DNA of 20,471 nucleotides from a virus. The stretch lies in IMG/VR virus record IMGVR_UViG_3300042507_001013, positions 1 through 20,471 of that record. One strand, given 5' to 3'. A program made the translations under genes and the position numbers. Shown piece by piece: positions 6,935 to 13,966 of the stretch (position 1 is its first letter; the number at the start of each line of letters is the position of its first letter). The notes beneath the pieces were generated by a model, which was given only the letters and a program-made list of their open reading frames with translations, made no database searches and was not told the DNA's origin.

Positions 6935-9628
6935 TCAGTCTCCTAGCGCAACTTCAAGGGTCAGACCCACAACCGTCAGGGGCAATGGGTCGGCTTGCCG
7001 GATGTAGACCTGACCGCCGGCCCGCCAGGCTGGCTTGAGGTCAACGTCGATCTCGTCGCTCTTGAGACTCGGCGGGGTGCCGTATGGCTCAGTCGTGCGC
7101 TGCTTGGCCTCCACGAGTCGGTCCGCCGTCGGGCCCACGAAGATGCCGCTCGACTTGAACACCCGCAAGTATGCCTTGTTGACGTTCTTATAACGACCCT
7201 GCCCGTAACCGTCGATGCTCATCACCGCCGGCAGGGTCTGTAGATCGCTCTCGTAGGGCAGGCCGACGTGGATCAGCACTGCGGCACGGTCTAGCGTCAC
7301 GGAGCCGCTGGAGACGGTTTCCTGCGGCTGTACGGCCCCATCAGCGAGGATGCTGACCGTTGCCCCCTCCAGGTGCGCCAACCCGCTCACGCTGTCTCTG
7401 GCGAACGCCCAGACGGTCGTGGCGGTGTTGCGCAGGGCGACGGGCAGCGTGACGTCTACCCGTGCCGTCGCCACCGTCGTGCTGCTCGTACCGATGATCC
7501 GCAGGCGGTACTTGTTGCCCGCCGAATCGGTCAGGACGATGGCGTCATTGACGTCGGTCGTGGCCGGATAAGCGAAGATCGCGCTGCTAGCCGTGATCGT
7601 CAGCACGTCGGACGGACCCCAAGTCGTTCCGCCAGAGACAGTTACAGTCGTTGCCGTGGTGTTCGTGCCGTCGTACGTCAGGCCCGCGTCCACAAAGAAG
7701 CACGCCTCAAGCGTCGTAATCTGCCGGCTGGCCATCCGCTCGATGTAGCGCACCGAGTTGCCGTTGATCGTGCGCTTGACGACCACGTACACGCGGTCCT
7801 CGTTGCCCTCGGCCACGGCGGTGCATGATTCATACAGGCCCAGCGTGTCGTGCTGCGCCCAGGCTCCGATCTGCTGCTCGGGCATGTAGGTCAGGCTCAA
7901 CAGGTTGCCGTTGCTGCTGACGAACCACAGGATCGGCTGCGGGCTCTTGCTGTAGCACATGTCCGACAGCGTCAGGTCATCGAACAGGTGAGCGGCCCGA
8001 ATGGACAGGTCGCCCGTCACGAAGCCGCTAGCCTGCCACGAGTAGCCGAGCTCGCGCACGTGACCGCCTCGGGCAGCGCAGTACACGACCGTGTTGTTCA
8101 CGATCTCGGGCTGGACGTCGTTGGCGCCGATGTACGACTGGGGTCGCACGCTGATGGTGGTCGGCGTCAGAGCGTCGGAGTTGATGGGGCTGACGCGCCA
8201 TTCAGCACTGCTAGTCATCAGCAGTAACTGCGTCAGCGGGACAATGTGATTGATTGTGTTGAGTTCGCGGGCAGCCACGCGGATGCTGATACGGTCGCTG
8301 TCCTTGACCGGCAGCGAGTAGGACAGGTCGCTTTCAGTACCCGAGCGCGTCATCCAGATCGTCTGCGGCGCGTTGTTCGTGCCGGCGAAGATGCGCCGCT
8401 GCTCGAAGTACGACACCGAGCGCGGGTAGTTGTTCGCGCTGCTGAACGGGGTTTCAACGATGGGCGGAGTGATGCCCATGTCAGGCGCGATGTTGTCATC
8501 GTCAAACGACGTAGCAGCCGTCTGGCCGATGTATCCATACAGTCCGCTCTGACGCTTGTACACGTTGTACCGGAGCGCCCCCGCGACTGCGCTCCAGCTG
8601 ATCGTGTTCTTGGCGCCGATGGCGTTCAGGTTGTTGATGACGTTGCCGCTCGGGCTTGCCGCGCTCTCGTCCACCGCGTTCTGCGCAATGGCCGTCACGA
8701 CGTAGTAATTGTCAAAGTCCAGGCTCTTGTCACCGAACTGCACGAACCCGCCGCTCGCCCATGCGGTGTAGGCCGTCGTATCGACCGGGACGCCAGTGTC
8801 GTACGCCTTGACTGAGAACGTGTTCGTGGCCGGCGTCGTGTTGACGAGGTAAAACCCACTCAACTGCGTCATCGTGCCGCCGTTGATGTACACGCTGTCG
8901 CCGATGGCGAACCCGTGGTTGCCGACCGTGGTCACGACGCCGGGGTTGGCCTGCGTGATGCCAGTGATGTTGAGCGCGTCACCTCGACTGGCCGTGACCG
9001 TTGGGGCGCCAGGCACTGCGACCGGAGCGACGAACGTGATCGTTGTCAGCGTCCAGGTCGTGGCACCAAGGCGGCGCAATTCACGAGGAGCGTGATTAGG
9101 GTGCACGAGCGTCAGGACGTCGCCCGACTGCACGTAGTGGATCGAGAACAGGTCGGCCTCTTGGTAGGGCGACGGGATCTCGTAGGCGCTCGACGGCAGC
9201 GGATACCAATACGTCGCGTTCGGCGGTGCGTTGCCAGTCGTGGCCGCAATGCAGTAGTAGTTCACCCCACCCGAGGACACCAAGTCACCCACCACGTATG
9301 CGGTCGCGCCGTTGTAGGCAGCCGGCGATCCAGCCTGCAACGTGCTGCCCTGCGTGTGGAATCGGATATAGCCCTGCCCAAACTCGAGCACCATCGTCTG
9401 CGTCGTGCTGTACGTGAACGGCAGCAGTCGCGTGCGCTTGGTGCTGTCCTTGACCGTTGCAACGTAGAACGTGCCAGGCCGGTTCTCTGCCGGACCCTGC
9501 GGGGTTGGGATGAAGTTCCGCAGCTTGGCGGCTCCAGTCTGGAACTTGATGTCATCGATGCGCCCGAACATCTCCGGCGACAGTTCGCCGCCAGCGAACG
9601 ACCTGTTGTAGATGCGGGTGCTTGGCAT
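6935..9628 (-). CDS. Tail nozzle / tail tubular protein B-like, with added surface domains
   Basis: 897 residues. The N-terminus (FAGGELSPEMFGRIDDIKFQTGAAKLRNFIPTPQG, shown in parts) is the hallmark of the podoviral nozzle family that forms the distal tail tube. Three extra modules can be seen. Residues ~103-143 (AYNGATAYVVGDLVSS then YYCIAAT and YWYPL) look like a CBM5/12-type carbohydrate-binding repeat. Residues ~218-296 (NHGFAIGDSVYINGGT then FYLVNT and FSVKAYDT) look like the FCCH-type beta domain common in phage tails. Residues ~307-388 (WSAVAGALRYNVYKR then YIGQT) look like a fibronectin type III fold. The rest is beta-rich nozzle. AGGA lies 9 nt upstream of the ATG, and the gap after the adaptor gene is 3 nt. 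The extra modules suggest contact with surface glycans; this is inference. Confidence 0.88.
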   Translation of the reverse strand: MPSTRIYNRSFAGGELSPEMFGRIDDIKFQTGAAKLRNFIPTPQGPAENRPGTFYVATVKDSTKRTRLLPFTYSTTQTMVLEFGQGYIRFHTQGSTLQAGSPAAYNGATAYVVGDLVSSGGVNYYCIAATTGNAPPNATYWYPLPSSAYEIPSPYQEADLFSIHYVQSGDVLTLVHPNHAPRELRRLGATTWTLTTITFVAPVAVPGAPTVTASRGDALNITGITQANPGVVTTVGNHGFAIGDSVYINGGTMTQLSGFYLVNTTPATNTFSVKAYDTGVPVDTTAYTAWASGGFVQFGDKSLDFDNYYVVTAIAQNAVDESAASPSGNVINNLNAIGAKNTISWSAVAGALRYNVYKRQSGLYGYIGQTAATSFDDDNIAPDMGITPPIVETPFSSANNYPRSVSYFEQRRIFAGTNNAPQTIWMTRSGTESDLSYSLPVKDSDRISIRVAARELNTINHIVPLTQLLLMTSSAEWRVSPINSDALTPTTISVRPQSYIGANDVQPEIVNNTVVYCAARGGHVRELGYSWQASGFVTGDLSIRAAHLFDDLTLSDMCYSKSPQPILWFVSSNGNLLSLTYMPEQQIGAWAQHDTLGLYESCTAVAEGNEDRVYVVVKRTINGNSVRYIERMASRQITTLEACFFVDAGLTYDGTNTTATTVTVSGGTTWGPSDVLTITASSAIFAYPATTDVNDAIVLTDSAGNKYRLRIIGTSSTTVATARVDVTLPVALRNTATTVWAFARDSVSGLAHLEGATVSILADGAVQPQETVSSGSVTLDRAAVLIHVGLPYESDLQTLPAVMSIDGYGQGRYKNVNKAYLRVFKSSGIFVGPTADRLVEAKQRTTEPYGTPPSLKSDEIDVDLKPAWRAGGQVYIRQADPLPLTVVGLTLEVALGD

Positions 9629-9631
9629 TGG

Positions 9632-10312
9632 TCAGCGTCCTGCAATCCAGCCCGTGATGTGTTCCGGCTTAATGTTGCGCTGGTTGGCGTCAGACATGCG
9701 AGCCTGTTGCAGGTAGGCCATCATCATCTGCGCCTGCCGCTTGCCCTCAGCCGCGCCCTGATCGCCCTTGATGACCGGGCCAGCAAGCATGGCGGCGAGG
9801 TGGTGCGACAGCGCCATAACGAACAGCGGGTCGAACTTGGTCGGGTCCGTGATGAGCGCCTGGTATCGCAGCAGCGCGTTCTCTTGATCGGTATACAGCA
9901 CCTTGTTGCCGGACGTGTCCGTCTCAATGCTGTACGGCTGCGGCACGTAACGCCCAGCTGCAACGAGCGGTGCGTAGTTGTGCAGGAAGTCTGGGGTATC
10001 GCTGGGAACGAACTTGGCCGCGTAGTCGTTCTCGGCGTCGTGTGGCAGCACGCTGACGGCGACCATCATGTCGCCGGGGCAGGCATAGGCGTACTTCCAC
10101 ATGGAGTACGGCATCGTCACCTGCGCAAGCAGTGCGCGGCGAGACGCGAAGTTCCATGCGTGCATCTGAAGGAGGCTGTCGCGGGCGATGGGGTAGAACC
10201 GAGCGCAGTGCTCGGCCTGAGCCGACCCTTCAGGCGGGTCGATGCTGGCGATGGAGGCATCGTCGCCGAGGTGCGCGAGTGCCAGATTGCAGATCTCAAC
10301 CACGCTTGCCAT
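9632..10312 (-). CDS. Tail adaptor / tail tubular protein A-like
   Basis: 226 residues. The start MASVVEICNLALAHLGD, followed by IDPPEGSAQAEHCARFYPIARD and LLQMHAWNFASRRALL, is the typical signature of the podoviral tail adaptor (T7 gp11-type) that joins portal to nozzle; the NLAL..LG and W.FA motifs are well conserved in the family. The ATG has the strongest ribosome site in the window (AGGAGG, 5-nt spacer). That fits its place as the first gene after an intrinsic terminator, where strong initiation would compensate for reduced transcript. It lies 3 nt before the nozzle gene. Length is near the family norm of ~200 residues. Confidence 0.88.
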   Translation of the reverse strand: MASVVEICNLALAHLGDDASIASIDPPEGSAQAEHCARFYPIARDSLLQMHAWNFASRRALLAQVTMPYSMWKYAYACPGDMMVAVSVLPHDAENDYAAKFVPSDTPDFLHNYAPLVAAGRYVPQPYSIETDTSGNKVLYTDQENALLRYQALITDPTKFDPLFVMALSHHLAAMLAGPVIKGDQGAAEGKRQAQMMMAYLQQARMSDANQRNIKPEHITGWIAGR

Positions 10313-10326
10313 TCGATCCTCCTAGG

Positions 10327-10363
10327 AAAAGAGGGGCGCCGGGTGTTTAGGCCGACGCCCCTC
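10327..10363 (-). terminator. Intrinsic terminator between head and tail gene blocks
   Basis: On the minus strand a 12-bp stem (GAGGGGCGTCGG pairing with CCGGCGCCCCTC, one G-T wobble) closes a ~9-nt loop and is followed directly by TTTT. It sits in the 70-bp gap between the small basic protein gene and the tail adaptor gene, the only sizeable gap in the structural block. It has no T-run on the plus-strand side. It should reduce read-through from the abundant capsid genes into the tail genes. Confidence 0.85.
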
Positions 10364-10382
10364 CAGAGTCACATGCGTCGTA

Positions 10383-10580
10383 TCAGTCCGCCGTGACGGT
10401 GGTCTTGGCTGGCCGGCCTCGCTTGGGTCGCACCACAGGCACGACTTCAGGCTGCTCCGACTGGCTAGGCGCGTCGATGGGTTCGACGTTCCCGTTGGCA
10501 GGACCGTTGTACTCGAAGACTTCGCCCTCCTTGCGGAGGCCGTTGTCGATGAAACACGTCACGAGTGCGCGGACTTTCAT
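10383..10580 (-). CDS. Small conserved phage protein with basic C-terminal tail
   Basis: 65 residues. The N-terminal half (MKVRALVTCFIDNGLRKEGEVFEYNGP) resembles a short beta-barrel-like piece seen in small proteins beside phage capsid genes. The C-terminal half is Pro/Glu-rich and ends in RPKRGRPAKTTVTAD, which contains an AT-hook-like RGRP core. The ATG follows the cement protein stop by one base (TGACATG), with GGTGA about 6 nt upstream, so the two are translationally linked. It is the last gene before the intrinsic terminator. Function unknown; a minor head protein or DNA-contacting protein is possible but not shown. Confidence 0.75.
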   Translation of the reverse strand: MKVRALVTCFIDNGLRKEGEVFEYNGPANGNVEPIDAPSQSEQPEVVPVVRPKRGRPAKTTVTAD

Positions 10581-10581
10581 G

Positions 10582-11058
10582 TCAGGTCACCGAGAAGCCG
10601 CTGGCGTAGAACTTGCGACCGTCCTGGATGTCCATGACGACGTAAGCGCACACGCTGCCAGTGGTCGGGGTGCTTCCGATCGTGGTGTACCGAGCGCCGA
10701 TGTACCGCTGTCCGGTAGACAGGAGCTGCGGATTGAAACGCACAGCGAACTGCGCGTTCGCCGTCAGGCTTGCCTGCAAGACAGGGCCAGACGAACCGAT
10801 CACCTTCACGTCAGTTGAGAGAGCGGCGTTGGTCGCGCCGATGATCTCAAACGTCAGGGACGTGAGGTTGTTGTAGGCCGCGACAGTGACGAAGTTCATG
10901 AACAGATCAGAGCCTTCGCCAATGTCACGAGCGACCGCCAAATCGATGGTGTCCGTTGAGAGCACCGGAGTGCCGGAAACAGGGAGTGCTGCCTGGCCGG
11001 TGATAACTCCCGAGGCCGGGACGGTTCCAGAGACGACGAGATTGTTGTCAAGAATCAT
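10582..11058 (-). CDS. Capsid cement protein, Bbp16-like
   Basis: 158 residues, beta-rich and Thr/Ser/Ala-rich with no Lys-rich or helical regions. It begins MILDNNLVVSGTVPASG and contains TDTIDLAVARDIGEGSDLFMNFVTV and YIGARYTTIGSTPTTGSVCAYVVMDIQ. Placed directly after the major capsid gene, this matches the jelly-roll cement protein of the Bordetella phage BPP-1 group, which clamps the capsid surface. An AAGGA site lies 9 nt before the ATG. The 27-bp gap to the capsid gene contains no terminator I can see, so the two are probably co-expressed at high level. Confidence 0.82.
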   Translation of the reverse strand: MILDNNLVVSGTVPASGVITGQAALPVSGTPVLSTDTIDLAVARDIGEGSDLFMNFVTVAAYNNLTSLTFEIIGATNAALSTDVKVIGSSGPVLQASLTANAQFAVRFNPQLLSTGQRYIGARYTTIGSTPTTGSVCAYVVMDIQDGRKFYASGFSVT

Positions 11059-11085
11059 TGTGTTAGTTCCTTTCTGTCGGTCCTA

Positions 11086-12117
11086 TCAGGACACGACGGC
11101 TTCGGTGTTGACGATGGCATCCACGCGGCGGCACGGAACGCCCTGGAAAGTCAGCCAGCTGTACGGCGTGCCGAACTGCGAGAGACCGTCGTTGACCTTC
11201 AGAACTGCCTGGCTCTTATCGAGCGCAGCAATCGCAAGGCCGCTGTGGACGGTGCGGTTCATGTAGAACGCGGCCCGACCCATGCCCATGTTGGGGATGC
11301 GGTACAGGGCGCGGCTCATCAGCTTGATGATCGCGGTCGAAGCCGTGGAAGCCTGCGTGACGGTCTGCGCCATCAGGTCAGCAGTGTTGATGTTGCAGAT
11401 GCGGACCACGTAGCGCCAGTCCTTGACCACCAGACCGTTCTTCCACTGGTAGCGGGTGGCATACGCCTGAAGACGGGTGCCATCGCTGTTGTAGACGGTC
11501 TGCTCGCCGAGGTCTTCGTGGATCAGGCCGGCGCTGCTGCCCTTGGGGAAGGGGCAGTACACGGTCTGGTCACCCCACACGACGAGGTAAATCGACGTGT
11601 TGGTGGTGGCATCGCTACCGCCGGCGGTGATGATGTTCTGCGAGTTGTTCGGGCTGCCGGCGCCGATGTCCGAGTAACGCGGCGCGAGGCCGAGGAACTG
11701 CTTCGGATCGGTGGCGGGGTTGCCGTAGAACAGGGTGGTGGCCTGCGTCTGGTTCATCGCCTCGAGGAAGGCGACGTCTTCGGACAGGCGGAACTGAGCG
11801 GTGTTGCCGTTCAGCATCGCCAGATCCTTGTCCACCTCGCTGCGGGCTTCCAGAATGCCGCAAGCCTCATCGACCTGAGCGGTCGTGCTCTTGCTGTTCG
11901 GGATGCCCTGGTTGAGGGCGCGCCAGTACACCGAGGGAAGCCCGGTGCGGATGACGACGCGCTCGCCCGTGGGGAGGTTGCCTTCCTTGAAGACGCAGTC
12001 CTCGAGGATTTCGTTCGACTGCGAGAGGAGTTCCGCGATGACCGGGACGCGGCCATCCGGATCGGTGCGCTTGGCCCAGTCGGCCAGCGTCAGATTCGAC
12101 GTAGAGAGAGTTGCCAT
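11086..12117 (-). CDS. Major capsid protein (BPP-1-like)
   Basis: 343 residues. Recognisable family text includes LTLADWAKRTDPDGRVPVIAELL near the N-terminus, then GERVVIRTGLPSVYWRALNQG, ARSEVDKDLA, the FYGN...PKQFLGLAPRY segment and, near the C-terminus, LMSRALYRIPNMGMGRAAFYMNR. This is the major head protein family of BPP-1-like podoviruses, with an HK97-type fold by family knowledge. It is of normal length with no separate prohead protease nearby. AAGGA sits 8 nt ahead of the ATG. The scaffold gene is upstream and the cement protein gene downstream, the expected capsid module order. Confidence 0.92.
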   Translation of the reverse strand: MATLSTSNLTLADWAKRTDPDGRVPVIAELLSQSNEILEDCVFKEGNLPTGERVVIRTGLPSVYWRALNQGIPNSKSTTAQVDEACGILEARSEVDKDLAMLNGNTAQFRLSEDVAFLEAMNQTQATTLFYGNPATDPKQFLGLAPRYSDIGAGSPNNSQNIITAGGSDATTNTSIYLVVWGDQTVYCPFPKGSSAGLIHEDLGEQTVYNSDGTRLQAYATRYQWKNGLVVKDWRYVVRICNINTADLMAQTVTQASTASTAIIKLMSRALYRIPNMGMGRAAFYMNRTVHSGLAIAALDKSQAVLKVNDGLSQFGTPYSWLTFQGVPCRRVDAIVNTEAVVS

Positions 12118-12142
12118 GTTGCGATTCCTTTGTAGGGGTTAG

Positions 12143-12817
12143 TTACGAGTACAGAACATCGGCCAGATCGGAGAACGACTTGGGGCCGGCCTTGGCCTGC
12201 CCGGTCGAGCCCGTCACGACACGATCCTCACTGATTGCCTTGCCTGCGCGGAAGAACAACCGGACGATCTCCGGATGATTCCCCAGCCCAGACTCGTTGA
12301 GCAGTGTGCGGAGTTCAGCGGTGCCGAACGCATCCAGCGCCTTCTTGGCAACGGACAGATTCTCGGCAAGCGCGGGGCCGCCGAATTCCTTGTCCTGCTT
12401 GGATGCCTCCATCCAAGCGCCCTGAACGGCCTGAATCTGAGCCATTTGACGTTCGGCCATCTTCGGGCCCATGACGTCAAGCAGCTTCTGCGCAGCGTCC
12501 TGACTCAGTTGAAGCTCCCGTGCGACCTCCGAGTACGCGGTGATGGTGTCACCGTCAAACTCCTGACCTTCAGGAGCCTTGAATTCGTACTTCTCAGGCG
12601 TGGTCGGCTTGGCGTCGGCGGGTGCCTCGGCGGCCTTCTCTGCCTGTCCGGTCACAGGGGCGTCCTGCGCCTTGGCCGTATCGGCGGGCGCAGTCTGAGG
12701 TGCAGACGCCTTCTGCTCGCCATACAACTTCTCCGCCGTCGCGGAGGTGTTGCTGGCATTCGATGATGTGGGCGCCTCACTGGTTGGGGTCGCCAGCATC
12801 GTCGTTGGTTCGTTCAT
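12143..12817 (-). CDS. Capsid assembly scaffold protein
   Basis: 224 residues. The first ~75 residues are low-complexity Ala/Thr/Pro/Ser/Glu, probably disordered. Residues ~75-200 are charged and helical (KYEFKAPEGQEFD, ELQLSQDAAQKLLD, then LSVAKKALDAFGTAELRTLLNESGLGNHPEIVR), a stretch typical of phage scaffolds located before the major capsid gene. The C-terminus is also helical (SFSDLADVLYS). AAGGA lies 8 nt before the ATG. Its start overlaps the end of the Bbp19-like gene by 41 nt. The name rests on position, charge pattern and the LNESGLGNHPEIVR segment known from such proteins. Confidence 0.85.
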   Translation of the reverse strand: MNEPTTMLATPTSEAPTSSNASNTSATAEKLYGEQKASAPQTAPADTAKAQDAPVTGQAEKAAEAPADAKPTTPEKYEFKAPEGQEFDGDTITAYSEVARELQLSQDAAQKLLDVMGPKMAERQMAQIQAVQGAWMEASKQDKEFGGPALAENLSVAKKALDAFGTAELRTLLNESGLGNHPEIVRLFFRAGKAISEDRVVTGSTGQAKAGPKSFSDLADVLYS

Positions 12818-13121
12818 TCGTGTGTTCCTTCAACATGACCGGATAAAGTTCCGGGCATACGGCATGGATAATACCAAGTAACTGTAGGCCGTAGTTACGG
12901 TTACCTTCAGAGAAGGCCATTGTCATGCTGTTGGTGGCGAACGATGACCGGAACACTCCGGCCCTGTCCAGCAACCGCCAAACCATGCGCCGGCCACGCT
13001 TGTTGTTCATCAGCCACTTGACGTCGGCGGCCTCGTTCTCGCGCTCAAGGCGTTCACGCTGGTCGCGCTCGGCCTTGTTGCGCTCTTGTCCACGGATATC
13101 GAGTGGGTCGTAATTGCTCAC
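12777..13121 (-). CDS. Bbp19-like structural-region protein
   Basis: 114 residues, GTG start. A charged helical N-terminus (NKAERDQRERLERENEAAD) leads into the diagnostic core DVKWLMNNKRGRRMVWRLLD, RAGVFRSSF, and GNRNYGLQLLGIIHAVCPELY. I recognise this core from the Bbp19 family first named in Bordetella phage BPP-1 and found in many podoviruses between portal and capsid genes. Its job in the virion is not established. The upstream ribosome site is weak. The gene end overlaps the scaffold start by 41 nt, suggesting translational coupling. Confidence 0.82.
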   Translation of the reverse strand: MSNYDPLDIRGQERNKAERDQRERLERENEAADVKWLMNNKRGRRMVWRLLDRAGVFRSSFATNSMTMAFSEGNRNYGLQLLGIIHAVCPELYPVMLKEHTNERTNDDAGDPNQ

Positions 13122-13161
13122 GGTTGGACTGTATCCCTGTAACTAATGTTTACGGGCACCG

Positions 13162-13956
13162 TCACGTGCTGGTGATATTGAAATTCCATGCCTCAAGCGT
13201 GATGAACTCGTTGGCGGCTGCAATCTGCCCGGTGATGGCGAACGTCTGCGCGATGCCGAATCCGCCAGTCGGGGTCATGGTGACGTTTGCGCCAGTTGAC
13301 ACACCGTGTCCGGCTGCCGCAAGAGCGTTTGAAACTAGGGTCGTGGCTGTGTTCGCCCACGCCTGCTTATCAACGGACAGGCTCGCGTTTGATGCGGCTA
13401 CCGTCTGCGAATACCACCCGGCATCGCCGATGTTTATCTTGAAGATCTTGTTGTTGGCGCTTGCTGTCATCGCAAACAGCGCGTCAATCTCAAGTTCCAT
13501 GCCGGGCTTGATCGCGTTCGCCGGAATGGTCACCGAAGCAAGAGTAATGTCGTTACCGACAACCGTCACGGTTGGAGTGCCGAGACCGGCAGCGTGCGGG
13601 TAGTTGATGGTGATCTTCGTAGTGGCCGCGCTGACATCGGTGACGGTGTACAGGCCGTTGACGCCAGTACCGCCAGCCCAAGTGACGCTTACAAGCTTGT
13701 TCTGCGCGACTGCGTTCGTGAGGCTATGGATGCCGGCGCTTACCAAACGCACGCTGCCGCTGCTGTCCTCGTAGGTCAGCGTGGTGAAAGTCGCGGCAGG
13801 AGCGACGATTGACACAGCTGTGGTTGTAGTGGCGTAAGTCGGCTCGTTACGCATGATCGGGAAATACATCTCGCCGCCGTCCGCGTCCTTGATGCCGATG
13901 ATGTCGTTGGTCGTGCTGTCGTACAGGAAATTGTTGCCTTGCTTCAGGTATGGCAT
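13162..13956 (-). CDS. Beta-rich phage protein of unknown role, with an FCCH-like domain
   Basis: 264 residues. It starts MPYLKQGNNFLYDSTTNDIIG, IKDADGGEMYFP, a short head-binding-like segment of the kind seen at the N-terminus of phage fibre or decoration proteins. Residues ~75-125 (GIHSLTNAVAQNKLVSVTW then GVNGLYTVTDVSAATTKITINY) resemble the FCCH-type beta domain also present in the tail nozzle protein. The C-terminal half (VTIPANAIKPGMELEIDALFAM and onward) looks like a beta-sandwich. AGGA is 5 nt before the ATG and the portal stop is only 10 nt upstream. It could be a head fibre, a decoration protein or a minor head-tail protein. I cannot choose between these from sequence alone. Confidence 0.78.
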   Translation of the reverse strand: MPYLKQGNNFLYDSTTNDIIGIKDADGGEMYFPIMRNEPTYATTTTAVSIVAPAATFTTLTYEDSSGSVRLVSAGIHSLTNAVAQNKLVSVTWAGGTGVNGLYTVTDVSAATTKITINYPHAAGLGTPTVTVVGNDITLASVTIPANAIKPGMELEIDALFAMTASANNKIFKINIGDAGWYSQTVAASNASLSVDKQAWANTATTLVSNALAAAGHGVSTGANVTMTPTGGFGIAQTFAITGQIAAANEFITLEAWNFNITST

Positions 13957-13966
13957 GGTGGTCCTT

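Noticed and set aside
4139-10396. Long plus-strand open frames opposite the tail genes (for example 4139-5128 and 8915-10396)
   Set aside because: They lie antisense to well-supported minus-strand genes, have Arg/His/Val-rich shadow composition and no recognisable domains. High GC makes such frames common.
6935-13956. Diversity-generating retroelement as in phage BPP-1
   Set aside because: No reverse transcriptase, template/variable repeat pair or Mtd-like C-type lectin gene was found; only the capsid module resembles BPP-1.
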